DNA of 64,000 nucleotides from Lachnospiraceae bacterium MC2017 (GCA_000701625.1 JNJK01000002.1:62001-126000); one strand, 5' to 3'. Counted from the first letter of the stretch, positions 1 to 8,200 are shown. The notes: generated by a model not told the origin, from the letters alone. Numbers and translations are program-made.

Positions 1-733
1 GGATCAGGTTTGACAGCCGTATCAGGATTTCATTTCCTTTTTCGACGCCAAACAGCTGATTTATCATCTTAAATTCCTTAAAATTAGTCAGCAGCATCAC
101 ACGCGGAACATCCGGAGATTCATTTAAATGTATCCTTACCGCGTTTTCAAATCCTCTTCTATTGTAGAGGCCTGTGAGGCTGTCATGAGAAAGCCGGTAC
201 TCTACCCCAGTTTCGGCTCTCTGCGGCAGTTTTTGCAGCCTTTTATCCTGAAATAATACGCTGTCAGCTGCCTTGATCACGTTTTTGTAATTATTTCCAT
301 TTTCAGGATATCGCGCATATCCCAGGCCAATTCCTACCCTTATTGCAGCCTCAGTAAGCACGACTTTTCTGTTCATGGACTCACGTACACGATCTATGAT
401 CTCTTCATAAAATTCCGGATCACATGCACCGCGTATAAGAATCGTATACTCATCGCCTCCGGTACGAAAAACCATATCTGTTTCCCGGATACAGTTCTTT
501 AGTTTCTTTGCTGTAACGATCAAAATCTGATTTCCTATATCTTCACCAAACCGATCATTTATCAGCGACAACTCATTCAGATCCATAACGATTATTCCAT
601 ACGGACCACCGGATGCCTGAATTTCATTCAGCGTCTTAATATACGACGAGGCATCAAAAAGCCCCGTCAGCGTATCGCGACCGGACTTTTCCATGCCCCA
701 TTCGTTTTTCTCCGTTCGTTTTTCCCCCATCAT
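1..733 (-). CDS. Tandem GGDEF-domain signalling protein (3' end outside window)
   Basis: Reading the minus strand from the double ATG at 733/730 gives an open frame to the window edge. GAGG lies just upstream as ribosome binding site. The first domain is a complete diguanylate cyclase domain: DTLTGLF near residue 20, the signature GGDEY at about residues 92-96, and RETD (an RxxD inhibitory site) five residues before it. It is therefore probably able to make cyclic di-GMP and to be product-inhibited. A second domain begins near residue 183 with HDSLTGLYNRRGF, a second GGDEF start, and is cut by the window end. No membrane segment or sensor domain is seen in front, so the protein looks cytoplasmic. 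An EAL domain could follow outside the window. The family call is firm; the substrate role of domain two is unknown. Confidence 0.85.
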   Translation of the reverse strand, partial: MMGEKRTEKNEWGMEKSGRDTLTGLFDASSYIKTLNEIQASGGPYGIIVMDLNELSLINDRFGEDIGNQILIVTAKKLKNCIRETDMVFRTGGDEYTILIRGACDPEFYEEIIDRVRESMNRKVVLTEAAIRVGIGLGYARYPENGNNYKNVIKAADSVLFQDKRLQKLPQRAETGVEYRLSHDSLTGLYNRRGFENAVRIHLNESPDVPRVMLLTNFKEFKMINQLFGVEKGNEILIRLSNLI

Positions 734-834
734 TTTACCTCGCAGAGAAATCAATATTTATACGTTCGTTCGCCCTCAGCATCTACTGCCCGGCTCTTCC
801 GAATAGTTTACCGTAACTGTACAATTTCAAGTAC

Positions 835-865
835 ATTATACAATAATACATCAATCATTTGTAAA
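835..865 (-). promoter_or_regulatory. Possible promoter of the tandem GGDEF gene
   Basis: On the minus strand a perfect TATAAT (835-840) follows TTTACA (860-865) after a long 19-base spacer. It lies about 100 bases before the GGDEF start. The spacer is longer than ideal, so this is tentative. Apart from this and the terminator at 949-987, the 734-988 gap shows nothing. Confidence 0.35.
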
Positions 866-948
866 TTTATCGTATTTTTTCAAAAAATAGTTGTCCATAT
901 GAAGTTACAGTTCAGACGCAACCGGAACAAAGAATTTCTTATAAGATT

Positions 949-987
949 AAAAAGTTCCTGAAGTTGTAACTCTCCAGGAACTTTTTC
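949..987 (-). terminator. Intrinsic terminator after the subtilase-like gene
   Basis: An inverted repeat AAAAGTTCCTG / CAGGAACTTTTT with a 14-base loop lies directly after the stop codon. It gives a T-rich tail on the minus strand and could act in both directions. Confidence 0.75.
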
Positions 988-988
988 T

Positions 989-2986
989 TTACCATATGAA
1001 TTTAATCTTTACTTTATATTTTTTACGCGTTCCTTCCGGATCACTTATATCACATGAACCAAATACCGCATACAGCCTGACTGTTCCCTGAGCCCCTGGA
1101 TCAACCTCTATTTTTCTGGTTTCCTCATTCCAGAACAGCTTGAAATCATTTGCGGGGATCCAATATGGTTTTCTGCTCGTCCCTGACACAAAAATATCCG
1201 GATCGATTTCTGTAATACCGTTCATAGATATGGTTTTCATGTCTATCTCATATTTTTTTTCTACTACCGGCATTTCTATCGTCAGATTTGCTGAACTTAC
1301 CGTAGTCCATTCACCGGATTTGTTATACTCCATATTTATCTGTACTTCACCGGGGTTCCTGGGTGACAATATACCCTTATTTGATACTCGTGCTATTTTA
1401 TTATCCATCGAGCGATAACGGACTTGTTCACCCGCTCCGGCTCCGTCGAACAGATACGTGATATCAACTTTTTGTCCTGCAGTAAGGGTAGAATCGTTGA
1501 TCCAAAAATCCCCTGCCGCATCATCATATTCTTCATCTTCATCCTCTTCTTCGTCTTCGTCATCATCCTCATCAGCATCTGCATCCACCAGCTCTGCATT
1601 ATTAATGCCGCCTTTAACGATATGCTCACCATAAACATATTCTATATCATCCGCTGTTTCGATCATCGACTCATATACTTCCATGGGACGTTCTTCACCT
1701 TCAATCCCTGCTATTTCCTCATCTGCCGACAAGAGAAGGGCAGCTGACGCTGATACTATTGCAGACGCCTGTCCTGTTCCCACCATCCATGAATACTCAT
1801 TATTTATGTCACATGATAAAATACCGTTTACTTTCCATTCTTCCTGTGTTTCCGCCATTTTCTGTTCGGAAGTATAAAAATCGCCTCCCGGAGCTGCTAT
1901 ATCAACATGATCACCATAATTTGAAAACGACGACAGAGTATCATAACTCGTATAAGATGCCACAGAAATAACACCATCATATGCAGCAGGATAAATTGCT
2001 TCATCGCTTGATGCATCTCCCACTGAAGCAACGAGCACCACTCCTGCTTTCAGCGCATTTTCTATCGCATCCTCCTCTACGCTGAGATAATGCTTTGAAC
2101 CAAAGCTCATATTTATAACATCAACTCCAGCTTCCACAGCATGATTTATCCCGGCAATCTCATCCGACAGACATATTCTACCGTCCTCTGTTACCTTTAT
2201 AATGTACATCTCTGCCCCCGGAGCTATTCCGATACCTCCGTAAGCATTTCCTTTTTCCCCTGCTATAAGCCCTGCTATGTGAGAGCCATGGCCATCCGTA
2301 TCTTCCGCATCACTTTCCGGATCTAAAACATTATAACTTCCCGCTATCCGGTTCTTTAGATCGTCGTGGTCAAGATCCGCTCCGGTATCGAGCACAGCTA
2401 CAGTTACGCCTTCTCCCTCTGTAATATCCCAGGCAAACCCGTTATATACTGAATTATGAAACCACTGATAGCCATATTTATAATAAGGGTCTTCTATCTG
2501 TCCCTGCATTTTCGCATTCGACACCGCACTATCAGTATTCTCCTCTTTATCGTTTGTGACCTCTGTTCCTTCATCTGACACCGGTACTACATCGTCTTTA
2601 ATCTTACGGATCAGATCCGGATATATCGGAGTTGAGGATAGTTCCTCTTCTAATGCACGACTTAGGACAGTCTGGATTTCTTCTTTTAATCCAAGTACAG
2701 CCACCCCATCATTATATTTTATCAACTCAGAACTGTATTCATCCGCAACGTTAGCCGCTTCTTCTTCAGATTCTGCAATAAAAAAAGCCCGATACACATC
2801 ATAATCCCTGCCTTTTTCCAGACCATCAAGTGTGTTCAGAGCTGCCTGCATCTGCTCCGCTGCATCCGCTTTCCTGTCATCAGATATTTCTCTGCTCTCC
2901 GCTGCAAATAGAGTCCCTTCAAGAGATGCCGACATAGAAAGCGCAATAACCAGCGCAATGATACTTTTTAATTTTCCTCTCCTCAC
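989..2986 (-). CDS. Secreted subtilase-fold protein lacking the catalytic serine (probable pseudoprotease)
   Basis: The start is taken as GTG at 2986, with AAGGGG six bases upstream, giving 665 residues. Residues 1-29 form a signal peptide (basic MRRGKLK, hydrophobic core, ending LFAA). Residues 60-115 resemble an inhibitor I9-type propeptide. A peptidase S8 fold follows, with the Asp motif AVLDTGADLDHDDL (D200) and the His motif DTDGHGSHIAG (H233). The usual GTSMA serine motif reads GTGQASA (G405 replaces Ser), and the oxyanion Asn position is Asp (SVGD, D324). Both changes argue against normal proteolysis. A very acidic linker of mostly D/E (about 450-480) leads to a C-terminal Ig-like, BIG_2-like region. 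A sigma-28-like promoter sits upstream. The fold is certain; loss of activity is inferred and the role is unknown. Confidence 0.85.
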   Translation of the reverse strand: MRRGKLKSIIALVIALSMSASLEGTLFAAESREISDDRKADAAEQMQAALNTLDGLEKGRDYDVYRAFFIAESEEEAANVADEYSSELIKYNDGVAVLGLKEEIQTVLSRALEEELSSTPIYPDLIRKIKDDVVPVSDEGTEVTNDKEENTDSAVSNAKMQGQIEDPYYKYGYQWFHNSVYNGFAWDITEGEGVTVAVLDTGADLDHDDLKNRIAGSYNVLDPESDAEDTDGHGSHIAGLIAGEKGNAYGGIGIAPGAEMYIIKVTEDGRICLSDEIAGINHAVEAGVDVINMSFGSKHYLSVEEDAIENALKAGVVLVASVGDASSDEAIYPAAYDGVISVASYTSYDTLSSFSNYGDHVDIAAPGGDFYTSEQKMAETQEEWKVNGILSCDINNEYSWMVGTGQASAIVSASAALLLSADEEIAGIEGEERPMEVYESMIETADDIEYVYGEHIVKGGINNAELVDADADEDDDEDEEEDEDEEYDDAAGDFWINDSTLTAGQKVDITYLFDGAGAGEQVRYRSMDNKIARVSNKGILSPRNPGEVQINMEYNKSGEWTTVSSANLTIEMPVVEKKYEIDMKTISMNGITEIDPDIFVSGTSRKPYWIPANDFKLFWNEETRKIEVDPGAQGTVRLYAVFGSCDISDPEGTRKKYKVKIKFIW

Positions 2987-3042
2987 TATAACCCCTTCTT
3001 TCAGTATTTCAACGAAACGCATAATACTGTATACATATATAT

Positions 3043-3070
3043 TTATCGGCGTTTCTTTTATGAGGTTATA
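3043..3070 (-). promoter_or_regulatory. Sigma-28-like promoter of the subtilase-like gene
   Basis: On the minus strand a perfect GCCGATAA (3043-3050) matches the -10 element of flagellar sigma factors (FliA/SigD). The -35 is weaker: TAAC at 14 bases or TATA at 16 bases upstream, against TAAA-N15. It lies about 57 bases before the GTG start. Confidence 0.5.
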
Positions 3071-3137
3071 TAAAAAGGAAAGATGTTCTAAAAAAAGTGC
3101 CGGAGAATACATTTCATGCACTTCGCATCTTATGCAC

Positions 3138-3188
3138 GTAGTGCATTTTTAACTTATAGGAATTCCAACGGAATTTCCTATAAGTTAA
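3138..3188. repeat. Dispersed palindromic repeat, copy 1
   Basis: A near-palindrome has arms at 3149-3166 and 3170-3188 (TTAACTTATAGGAATTCC against GGAATTTCCTATAAGTTAA). It is preceded by GTAGTGCATTT. Its first 29 bases (3138-3166) are identical to 57574-57602, and its right arm recurs at 8222-8240. All three copies lie beside a terminator hairpin of a leftward gene. Confidence 0.7.
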
Positions 3189-3222
3189 ATAGCCCGGAGC
3201 ACAATTTGTACTCCGGACTATT
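3189..3222 (-). terminator. Terminator-like hairpin after the degenerate-GGDEF gene
   Basis: An imperfect inverted repeat TAGCCCGGAGCAC / GTACTCCGGACTA sits 50 bases past the stop of the 3274-3954 gene. On the minus strand it runs into CTATTTAACTTATAGG of repeat copy 1. The T-run is short. Confidence 0.5.
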
Positions 3223-3273
3223 AAAATGATGACGGAGCCAAAAATATTTCGGATCCTTACATCATAAGATGAA

Positions 3274-3954
3274 TCATGCCCCAACATTTTCTATTGAATA
3301 AGTCAGCGAAATCTCTTGCATATTTGGAACAACTTTCTTGAATTCGCTAACTATTCTCTCTGCAACCTTTTCTCCGTTACCTGTATCACTTCCCATGAGA
3401 AGTATCGCAAATTGACTTTCAGACAGATGATTCGATACGTCACCTCTCCTAAGAGAGCCGCTTATCACTTCTGCCAGCTTTGAAGCACATTCCTCCTTGA
3501 TTTCTTCTTTTACTTTATTATGCTCCAGATTCAGTAAAATCAGCTGTACATTTATACCCGTACGCTCTATCACTCTTGAAACAAAACGAAAAATATCCTG
3601 AAAACTACCTGTATCGACACGATATGCTCCATTCTCTGTTTCATTCTCGGAAAGAGCATTTATTACTCTGCGTAAAGCCACATCAGTTTCATTAGATGAA
3701 TCCGAATCATCTGATAACTCGTCAGATACATAATAACCACTGTGATAATTCTTCCAATCCTCGCCTTTTCTGTTTCTTTCATACCTGCAGATACTTTCCT
3801 TAACAGTTGTATCTGTTACATCCTTATGAAAATCCGCCCATTTACAATGCCAACATTCCCTAAGACACAGAAGTCCGTTTTCTTCTGGTTCAAACCTCTC
3901 ACAACAATCCCTCTCTCCAACGATCAGATATCCGTCTTCATCATACCTGTGCAT
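3274..3954 (-). CDS. Cys-rich N-terminus fused to a degenerate GGDEF-like domain
   Basis: The start at 3954 is chosen because AGAGGAG lies five bases before that ATG, not before the ATG 24 bases upstream; this gives 226 residues. The first 60 residues carry six cysteines: CC near residue 18, then CLRECWHCKWADF, then SICRYER. That spacing could bind zinc or an Fe-S cluster. The C-terminal half (about 110-226) has the strand/helix pattern of GGDEF domains, but the signature loop reads LSESQFAILL, so it should not make cyclic di-GMP. No membrane segment is seen. It lies 70 bases after the histidine kinase on the same strand and may share its transcript. A sensor or c-di-GMP/nucleotide-binding role is only a guess. 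Confidence 0.6.
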   Translation of the reverse strand: MHRYDEDGYLIVGERDCCERFEPEENGLLCLRECWHCKWADFHKDVTDTTVKESICRYERNRKGEDWKNYHSGYYVSDELSDDSDSSNETDVALRRVINALSENETENGAYRVDTGSFQDIFRFVSRVIERTGINVQLILLNLEHNKVKEEIKEECASKLAEVISGSLRRGDVSNHLSESQFAILLMGSDTGNGEKVAERIVSEFKKVVPNMQEISLTYSIENVGA

Positions 3955-4024
3955 AAAATCTCCTCTATAAACGTCCATTCATATATGGCTCAACATTGCC
4001 GAACATCCGTTTACATCTGTCGTT

Positions 4025-5326
4025 TCAACATCCAATCACGACCATTGTGATAAATCTGTCTCCATCCTGACTAAAACCTGCAGCTCCCTGATATTCCAAT
4101 GCGATATCCCTGACGCTTTTCGTGCCTGTACCGCCCCGAACCTCCTTTGTACTTACAGGTAAACCATCTTCAGTAAATCTCGTCTGTACCGCACAGGTAT
4201 TTTCAACCTGTATACGGAGTTTTCCATCCCTGTAATGTATCTTAATATTTACAAGGCGTTTTTTCTCTTCTACCTTTTGCAATGCATCGCATGCATCTTC
4301 CAAAATATTGGATAATATCGCTGTCAGATCAAGATCACTTATCTTCAGATCTTCCGGCACCGATGCCCTTATCTTTGTAATACATGCCAATCTGCTGAAC
4401 CGCATCTGAAAAACCGACAAAATACTGTTAATGAGATGGTTTTCACAATATGTCATCTGGACAACCTGATCCAGATTCCCGTCTATCTCGTTCAAATACC
4501 CAACAGCCTTATATGTATCTCCGCCTCTCAGATATTCTCTCAAAACACGGGTATAATGTCTCAAATCGTGATGGTATCTCTCAACCAGCGACCTATTTTC
4601 TTCATAGGCAGCCAGCTGCTTTTCCATGTTCCGTATTCGTTCTTCCTGTCGTTTTGATATATCTCTTATATGCTCTTCCTGTTGTTTCTTCCTAACCTTC
4701 TCGTTCTCAAGTTCCTCCGCCTGATAGCCAAAGAACTGATATTGTATCAACCCGGCCCAGACTGCAAGAATAAAATACACTACCGGGTAATATGTGAGTA
4801 TATCTTTGCCATAATGTGCAAAACGGACTCTTAAAGGCGTCCACATATATAATACCGACAAGACCAGACCAAACGTCGATGCCAGACTGCCAAGCACTAT
4901 TCCCGCAAAATAATCCACGAAAAACGGTATCATAAGTATCCACAACCAAAAGGCATCAAATCCAACCGACTCAGGATCAGGCTCTGTAATAAAAGCTATC
5001 CCAAAGACAAGGATTACACCCAGAACGCAGCATACCGCCACATAATCCGGACGTTTTAAATATTTAACCCACAAAACCGACAATGCAAATACCGCTACCA
5101 GCCCCATGTATGTCATCACAAGGTGATAACCGCCATGCGATAGCGGAAATAACGAAAGAACAATACACAAGAGCATCATGCCCAGGACGCCTCTCGACAA
5201 TAGATGAATCTTGTGTTCCATAAAGCGTGGTGCACGTTCAATATCACGTATCTCCAGAAGGTCATAATGAAAAATTTCTTTAAACTTTTTTGATACAAAC
5301 TGAAAAAATACATTTTTATTTTCCAT
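4025..5326 (-). CDS. Membrane sensor histidine kinase, LytTR-partner (AgrC/GHKL) type
   Basis: The 433-residue protein starts at an ATG with AAGGA upstream. Residues about 45-200 contain five or six hydrophobic membrane helices. A charged coiled coil follows (EELENEKVRKKQQEEHIRD...). The phosphoacceptor region is SLVERYHHDLRHYTRVL, and the GHKL ATPase domain has ILSNILEDACDAL as N-box and RGGTGTKSVRDIA as G-box. This layout is typical of kinases that pair with LytTR regulators, and such a regulator lies immediately upstream at 5448-6152. The signal is unknown; peptide sensing is common in the family but no peptide gene is visible here. Confidence 0.85.
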   Translation of the reverse strand: MENKNVFFQFVSKKFKEIFHYDLLEIRDIERAPRFMEHKIHLLSRGVLGMMLLCIVLSLFPLSHGGYHLVMTYMGLVAVFALSVLWVKYLKRPDYVAVCCVLGVILVFGIAFITEPDPESVGFDAFWLWILMIPFFVDYFAGIVLGSLASTFGLVLSVLYMWTPLRVRFAHYGKDILTYYPVVYFILAVWAGLIQYQFFGYQAEELENEKVRKKQQEEHIRDISKRQEERIRNMEKQLAAYEENRSLVERYHHDLRHYTRVLREYLRGGDTYKAVGYLNEIDGNLDQVVQMTYCENHLINSILSVFQMRFSRLACITKIRASVPEDLKISDLDLTAILSNILEDACDALQKVEEKKRLVNIKIHYRDGKLRIQVENTCAVQTRFTEDGLPVSTKEVRGGTGTKSVRDIALEYQGAAGFSQDGDRFITMVVIGC

Positions 5327-5343
5327 ATTTGTCCTTCTCTACT

Positions 5344-5365
5344 CCTAAATTACCATGAATTTAGG
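5344..5365. promoter_or_regulatory. Perfect inverted repeat upstream of the histidine kinase
   Basis: CCTAAATT and AATTTAGG (8 bp, loop ACCATG) sit 18 bases before the kinase start. They lie in the 121-base gap separating kinase and regulator, and could be an operator or a leader hairpin. Confidence 0.4.
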
Positions 5366-5447
5366 ACGTTAACTTGCGAATGTCGTGATTTCGTATTATT
5401 TTGTCGAGTGCAATTTAATTATGCAAGTGTCAAAAGCGCTATATAAT

Positions 5448-6152
5448 TTAGTCAAAAGAAAACCTTAAAAACAGCTCACTTACTGTTCGATAATATCCTC
5501 TTGGCAAAGAAAAAATTTTCCCGTCTTCCATGGTTATTTCCGACGAACTGATCTTTAATATCCTTTTAAGATTGATTATTAATTTATTGCTGAGAAGATA
5601 AAAATACTCCTCTCCTAATTTCTCATGAATACTGGCCATTGTCTCACGAACAAGATAAGTTGTACCATCCCTACAGACTATATCCTTATAGTGATCATCA
5701 CTAGTTATATACATGATCTCACTAACCGGCACTTTCCGTATCCCATCTCCGTCTTTAACTGCATAGCACCGTTCTTCCTCGCTATTAAGTATTCGATCCA
5801 TTGCATCATTAAATTCTTTAGTATCTACTGGTTTTTCAAGATAATGAGCTGCATTTAATCTAAACGCGTCCTTATAATGAAATGCCGAAGTTGTCAGAAA
5901 GATAATTGCAGCATTATCCCTATCTTTCCGTATACTTTCCGCCAGATCTATCCCACTCTGGGCATCAATAAATACATCCAGTATATATGCATCAAAGGTT
6001 CTTTTATCCCTGGCCTCCATGAGTTCCAAAGTTGATGAAAATGTTTCGAGCTCGGCATCTATCTCCGGATGTTCCTTCATATAGGCATCAAAAAGTTGTT
6101 TTACATAACTTATACTCCGCTCTTCATCGTCACATGCAGCTATCCTCGTCAT
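5448..6152 (-). CDS. Response regulator with LytTR DNA-binding domain
   Basis: The start at 6152 has GGGGGAG eight bases upstream, giving 234 residues. The receiver domain shows the acidic pair CDDEE near residue 8, phosphoacceptor Asp in AYILDVFIDAQSG, Thr in FLTTSA and Lys in YLEKPVD. The C-terminal LytTR domain (about 135-234) has EIMYITSDDHYKDIV and SNKLIINLKRILKI. It should be phosphorylated by the downstream kinase at 4025-5326 and bind paired direct repeats. No convincing LytTR site was found in the window, so its targets are unknown. Confidence 0.85.
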   Translation of the reverse strand: MTRIAACDDEERSISYVKQLFDAYMKEHPEIDAELETFSSTLELMEARDKRTFDAYILDVFIDAQSGIDLAESIRKDRDNAAIIFLTTSAFHYKDAFRLNAAHYLEKPVDTKEFNDAMDRILNSEEERCYAVKDGDGIRKVPVSEIMYITSDDHYKDIVCRDGTTYLVRETMASIHEKLGEEYFYLLSNKLIINLKRILKISSSEITMEDGKIFSLPRGYYRTVSELFLRFSFD

Positions 6153-6218
6153 ATATTTCTCCCCCATTAAATGATGTAAAGAACAAATATATTTTTGTCC
6201 CTGTCACCATTAGATTTT

Positions 6219-7592
6219 TTACCCCTTATTTCTCTTTTTTATTTTTTTCCGTGATGTTTCTAAGTGACCTGAAACCTTATGAATACACCACATCACCATT
6301 GGCGCTACATAGCAGCAGGCAAGCAGCCATGCACTTTGGTCTGAAATACATATAGCTGTAAATCCGTAGACAGGAACCAAAATAAAGCTCACGCTCACTC
6401 TGGCGATCATTTCCAAAACCCCTGAAATTATCGATCTTCCTGAATATCCCAAAGCTTGTATGCTCATACGGCATACATTCAATATTCCAAGTGACCAGTA
6501 AAAAAATCCCAGAAATCTTAAATACTTTCCTGCCTGATCGAGCACCGCAGTCTCCTTTGCATTTACAAGCATCATACAAAGATTTCGGCCCCAAAAAATC
6601 AACACTATACCTATAAGGACTCCATAGGTTATTCCCGTTATCACACCTGTAATAATACCATTTTTAACCCGATCCATTTTTCCTGCACCATAATTTTGTC
6701 CTGCAAAAGTAGATACTGATGTGGAAAGTGCATCAAATGGACACATTGCAAACTGCTTTATCTTCATTCCGGCAGTAAATGCGGATACATACACTGTTCC
6801 CAGTCCGTTATTTGCTGCCTGCATGACCATACTTCCAACAGCCGTTATTGAATACTGAAGCCCTGTCGGAAGTCCCATCAGAATAGTAGTTATAGCAATC
6901 CTGCTATTTAACTCTAAATCTTCCTTTTTGAAATGTAGAATTTCAAATTTTTTTATTATTAATATAAGACACAGAATTCCCGAAATTGCCTGAGAGACTA
7001 CTGTTGCTATACCGGCACCCATACATCCCAGATGAAGCACCAATATACAGAAAAAATCCAAAAAAATATTTATAATCGTTGATAAAGCCAAAAAAAAGAA
7101 AGGCGTTCTGCTATCGCCGACCGCCCTTAAAATACCTGACAGAAAATTATAGAGGATCGTAAACGGGATACCAATGAAAATTACCAACAAGTATAAATAT
7201 GCATTTTTAAAAATTTCTTCCGGCGTCTTAAGTATATTAAGGATTGTCGAACAAAGCAGTACCGTTGTTACCGTAAGCAGCACTGCTGCTGTGATCGACC
7301 ACACCATACCATGAAATATGTACTGTCTCATTCCATGATAATCCTCAGCCCCAAACCTCTGGGCTACAGGAATGGAAAATCCCAGACAAATACCAATGCA
7401 GAAACCAAGCACAAGAAACTGAACACTACTGGAAGCGCCTACAGCAGCCAGCGCATCCGTACCCAAAGTCTGTCCTACTATGGCTGCATCAGCGAGATTA
7501 TATGCCTGTTGAAAAAGATTTCCTAAAAGTAACGGGAACGCGAACTTCAATATCAAAAAAAGTGGTTTTCCCGATGTCATACTCCTTGTCAT
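6219..7592 (-). CDS. MATE-family multidrug/sodium antiporter
   Basis: This 457-residue protein has about 12 hydrophobic segments and the MATE N-terminal signature PLLLGNLFQQAYNLADAAIVG. The second half repeats the first (MGLPTGLQYSITAVGSMVMQ, FAGQNYGAGK). The family exports cationic drugs or metabolites using sodium or proton gradients. The C-terminus is basic (SRKKIKKRNKG), as expected for a cytoplasmic tail. It lies 94 bases downstream of the OhrR-like gene on the same strand and could be read from that promoter or its own. Substrate unknown. Confidence 0.9.
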   Translation of the reverse strand: MTRSMTSGKPLFLILKFAFPLLLGNLFQQAYNLADAAIVGQTLGTDALAAVGASSSVQFLVLGFCIGICLGFSIPVAQRFGAEDYHGMRQYIFHGMVWSITAAVLLTVTTVLLCSTILNILKTPEEIFKNAYLYLLVIFIGIPFTILYNFLSGILRAVGDSRTPFFFLALSTIINIFLDFFCILVLHLGCMGAGIATVVSQAISGILCLILIIKKFEILHFKKEDLELNSRIAITTILMGLPTGLQYSITAVGSMVMQAANNGLGTVYVSAFTAGMKIKQFAMCPFDALSTSVSTFAGQNYGAGKMDRVKNGIITGVITGITYGVLIGIVLIFWGRNLCMMLVNAKETAVLDQAGKYLRFLGFFYWSLGILNVCRMSIQALGYSGRSIISGVLEMIARVSVSFILVPVYGFTAICISDQSAWLLACCYVAPMVMWCIHKVSGHLETSRKKIKKRNKG

Positions 7593-7609
7593 AAATGCCT
7601 CTATTCTTG

Positions 7610-7688
7610 AACTGGTTACTTTTCATGTATTCTATCATGGTATAATTCAGAACATCCCAAAGTTAAACCCAATAGTTTATAACCAGTT
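7610..7688. promoter_or_regulatory. Spaced inverted repeat flanking the MATE promoter region
   Basis: AACTGGTTA (7610-7618) and TAACCAGTT (7680-7688) are exact reverse complements 61 bases apart, framing the ohrR-MATE gap. The right copy overlaps the ohrR stop codon. It may be a paired operator or chance. Confidence 0.3.
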
Positions 7689-8130
7689 AACTATCAAGAC
7701 TATCCAACACCTGATAAAGCATTTTATAGAGCATTACTGACTGTTCTTTATCAAGGCACACACATTTTTCCATCTTTGAAGGCACTTCAAGTGCTCTTTC
7801 ACGAAGCTTCATTCCATCATCAGTGATCGTAACGATCAAATTTCGTTCGTCACGCTCTGAACGCTGCCTGCTTATATATCCCTTTGACTCTAGTTTCTTT
7901 AACAATGGGGTCAAAGTCCCAGAATCAAGATATAGTTTTTTTCCAAGCTCCTTAACATTTGACTGCTTCTTTTCCCATAAAATAAGCATAGTAATATACT
8001 GTGTATATGTAAGATCCAGCTTATCGAGAAAGGGCTTGTATTTGCGCACTATCTCCTTTGCGCAGGCATATAGCGGAAAACAGATCTGATTTTCTAATTT
8101 CAAGCAATCATATTTTTGAGATTCACTCAT
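7687..8130 (-). CDS. ohrR: OhrR-like MarR-family redox-sensing repressor
   Basis: The start at 8130 is preceded by GAGGAG, giving 147 residues. The sequence follows OhrR closely: LENQICFPLYACAKEI carries the conserved peroxide-sensing cysteine near residue 15, then LDLTYTQYITMLILWE, LYLDSGTLTPLLKKLE (recognition helix) and RSERDERNLIVTITDDG (wing). OhrR proteins repress until the N-terminal Cys is oxidised by organic peroxides. No ohr peroxidase gene is in the window; the downstream gene is a MATE exporter, so the regulon may differ from the classic one. An OhrR-type operator overlaps its own promoter, implying autoregulation. Confidence 0.8.
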   Translation of the reverse strand: MSESQKYDCLKLENQICFPLYACAKEIVRKYKPFLDKLDLTYTQYITMLILWEKKQSNVKELGKKLYLDSGTLTPLLKKLESKGYISRQRSERDERNLIVTITDDGMKLRERALEVPSKMEKCVCLDKEQSVMLYKMLYQVLDSLDS

Positions 8131-8162
8131 GAACAGCTCCTCTAATAGCATTAATAATTGTT

Positions 8163-8198
8163 TACAATTAAATTATGCTGTTTTCAGACAATTGTCAA
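8163..8198 (-). promoter_or_regulatory. ohrR promoter with overlapping OhrR-type operator
   Basis: On the minus strand TTGACA (8193-8198), a 17-base spacer and TAATTT (8170-8175) form a good sigma-A promoter. The plus strand at 8163-8177 reads TACAATTAAATTATG, which nearly matches the palindromic OhrR operator TACAATTAAATTGTA and covers the -10. GACAATTGTC nearby is a second palindrome overlapping the -35. Confidence 0.65.
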
Positions 8199-8200
8199 GT

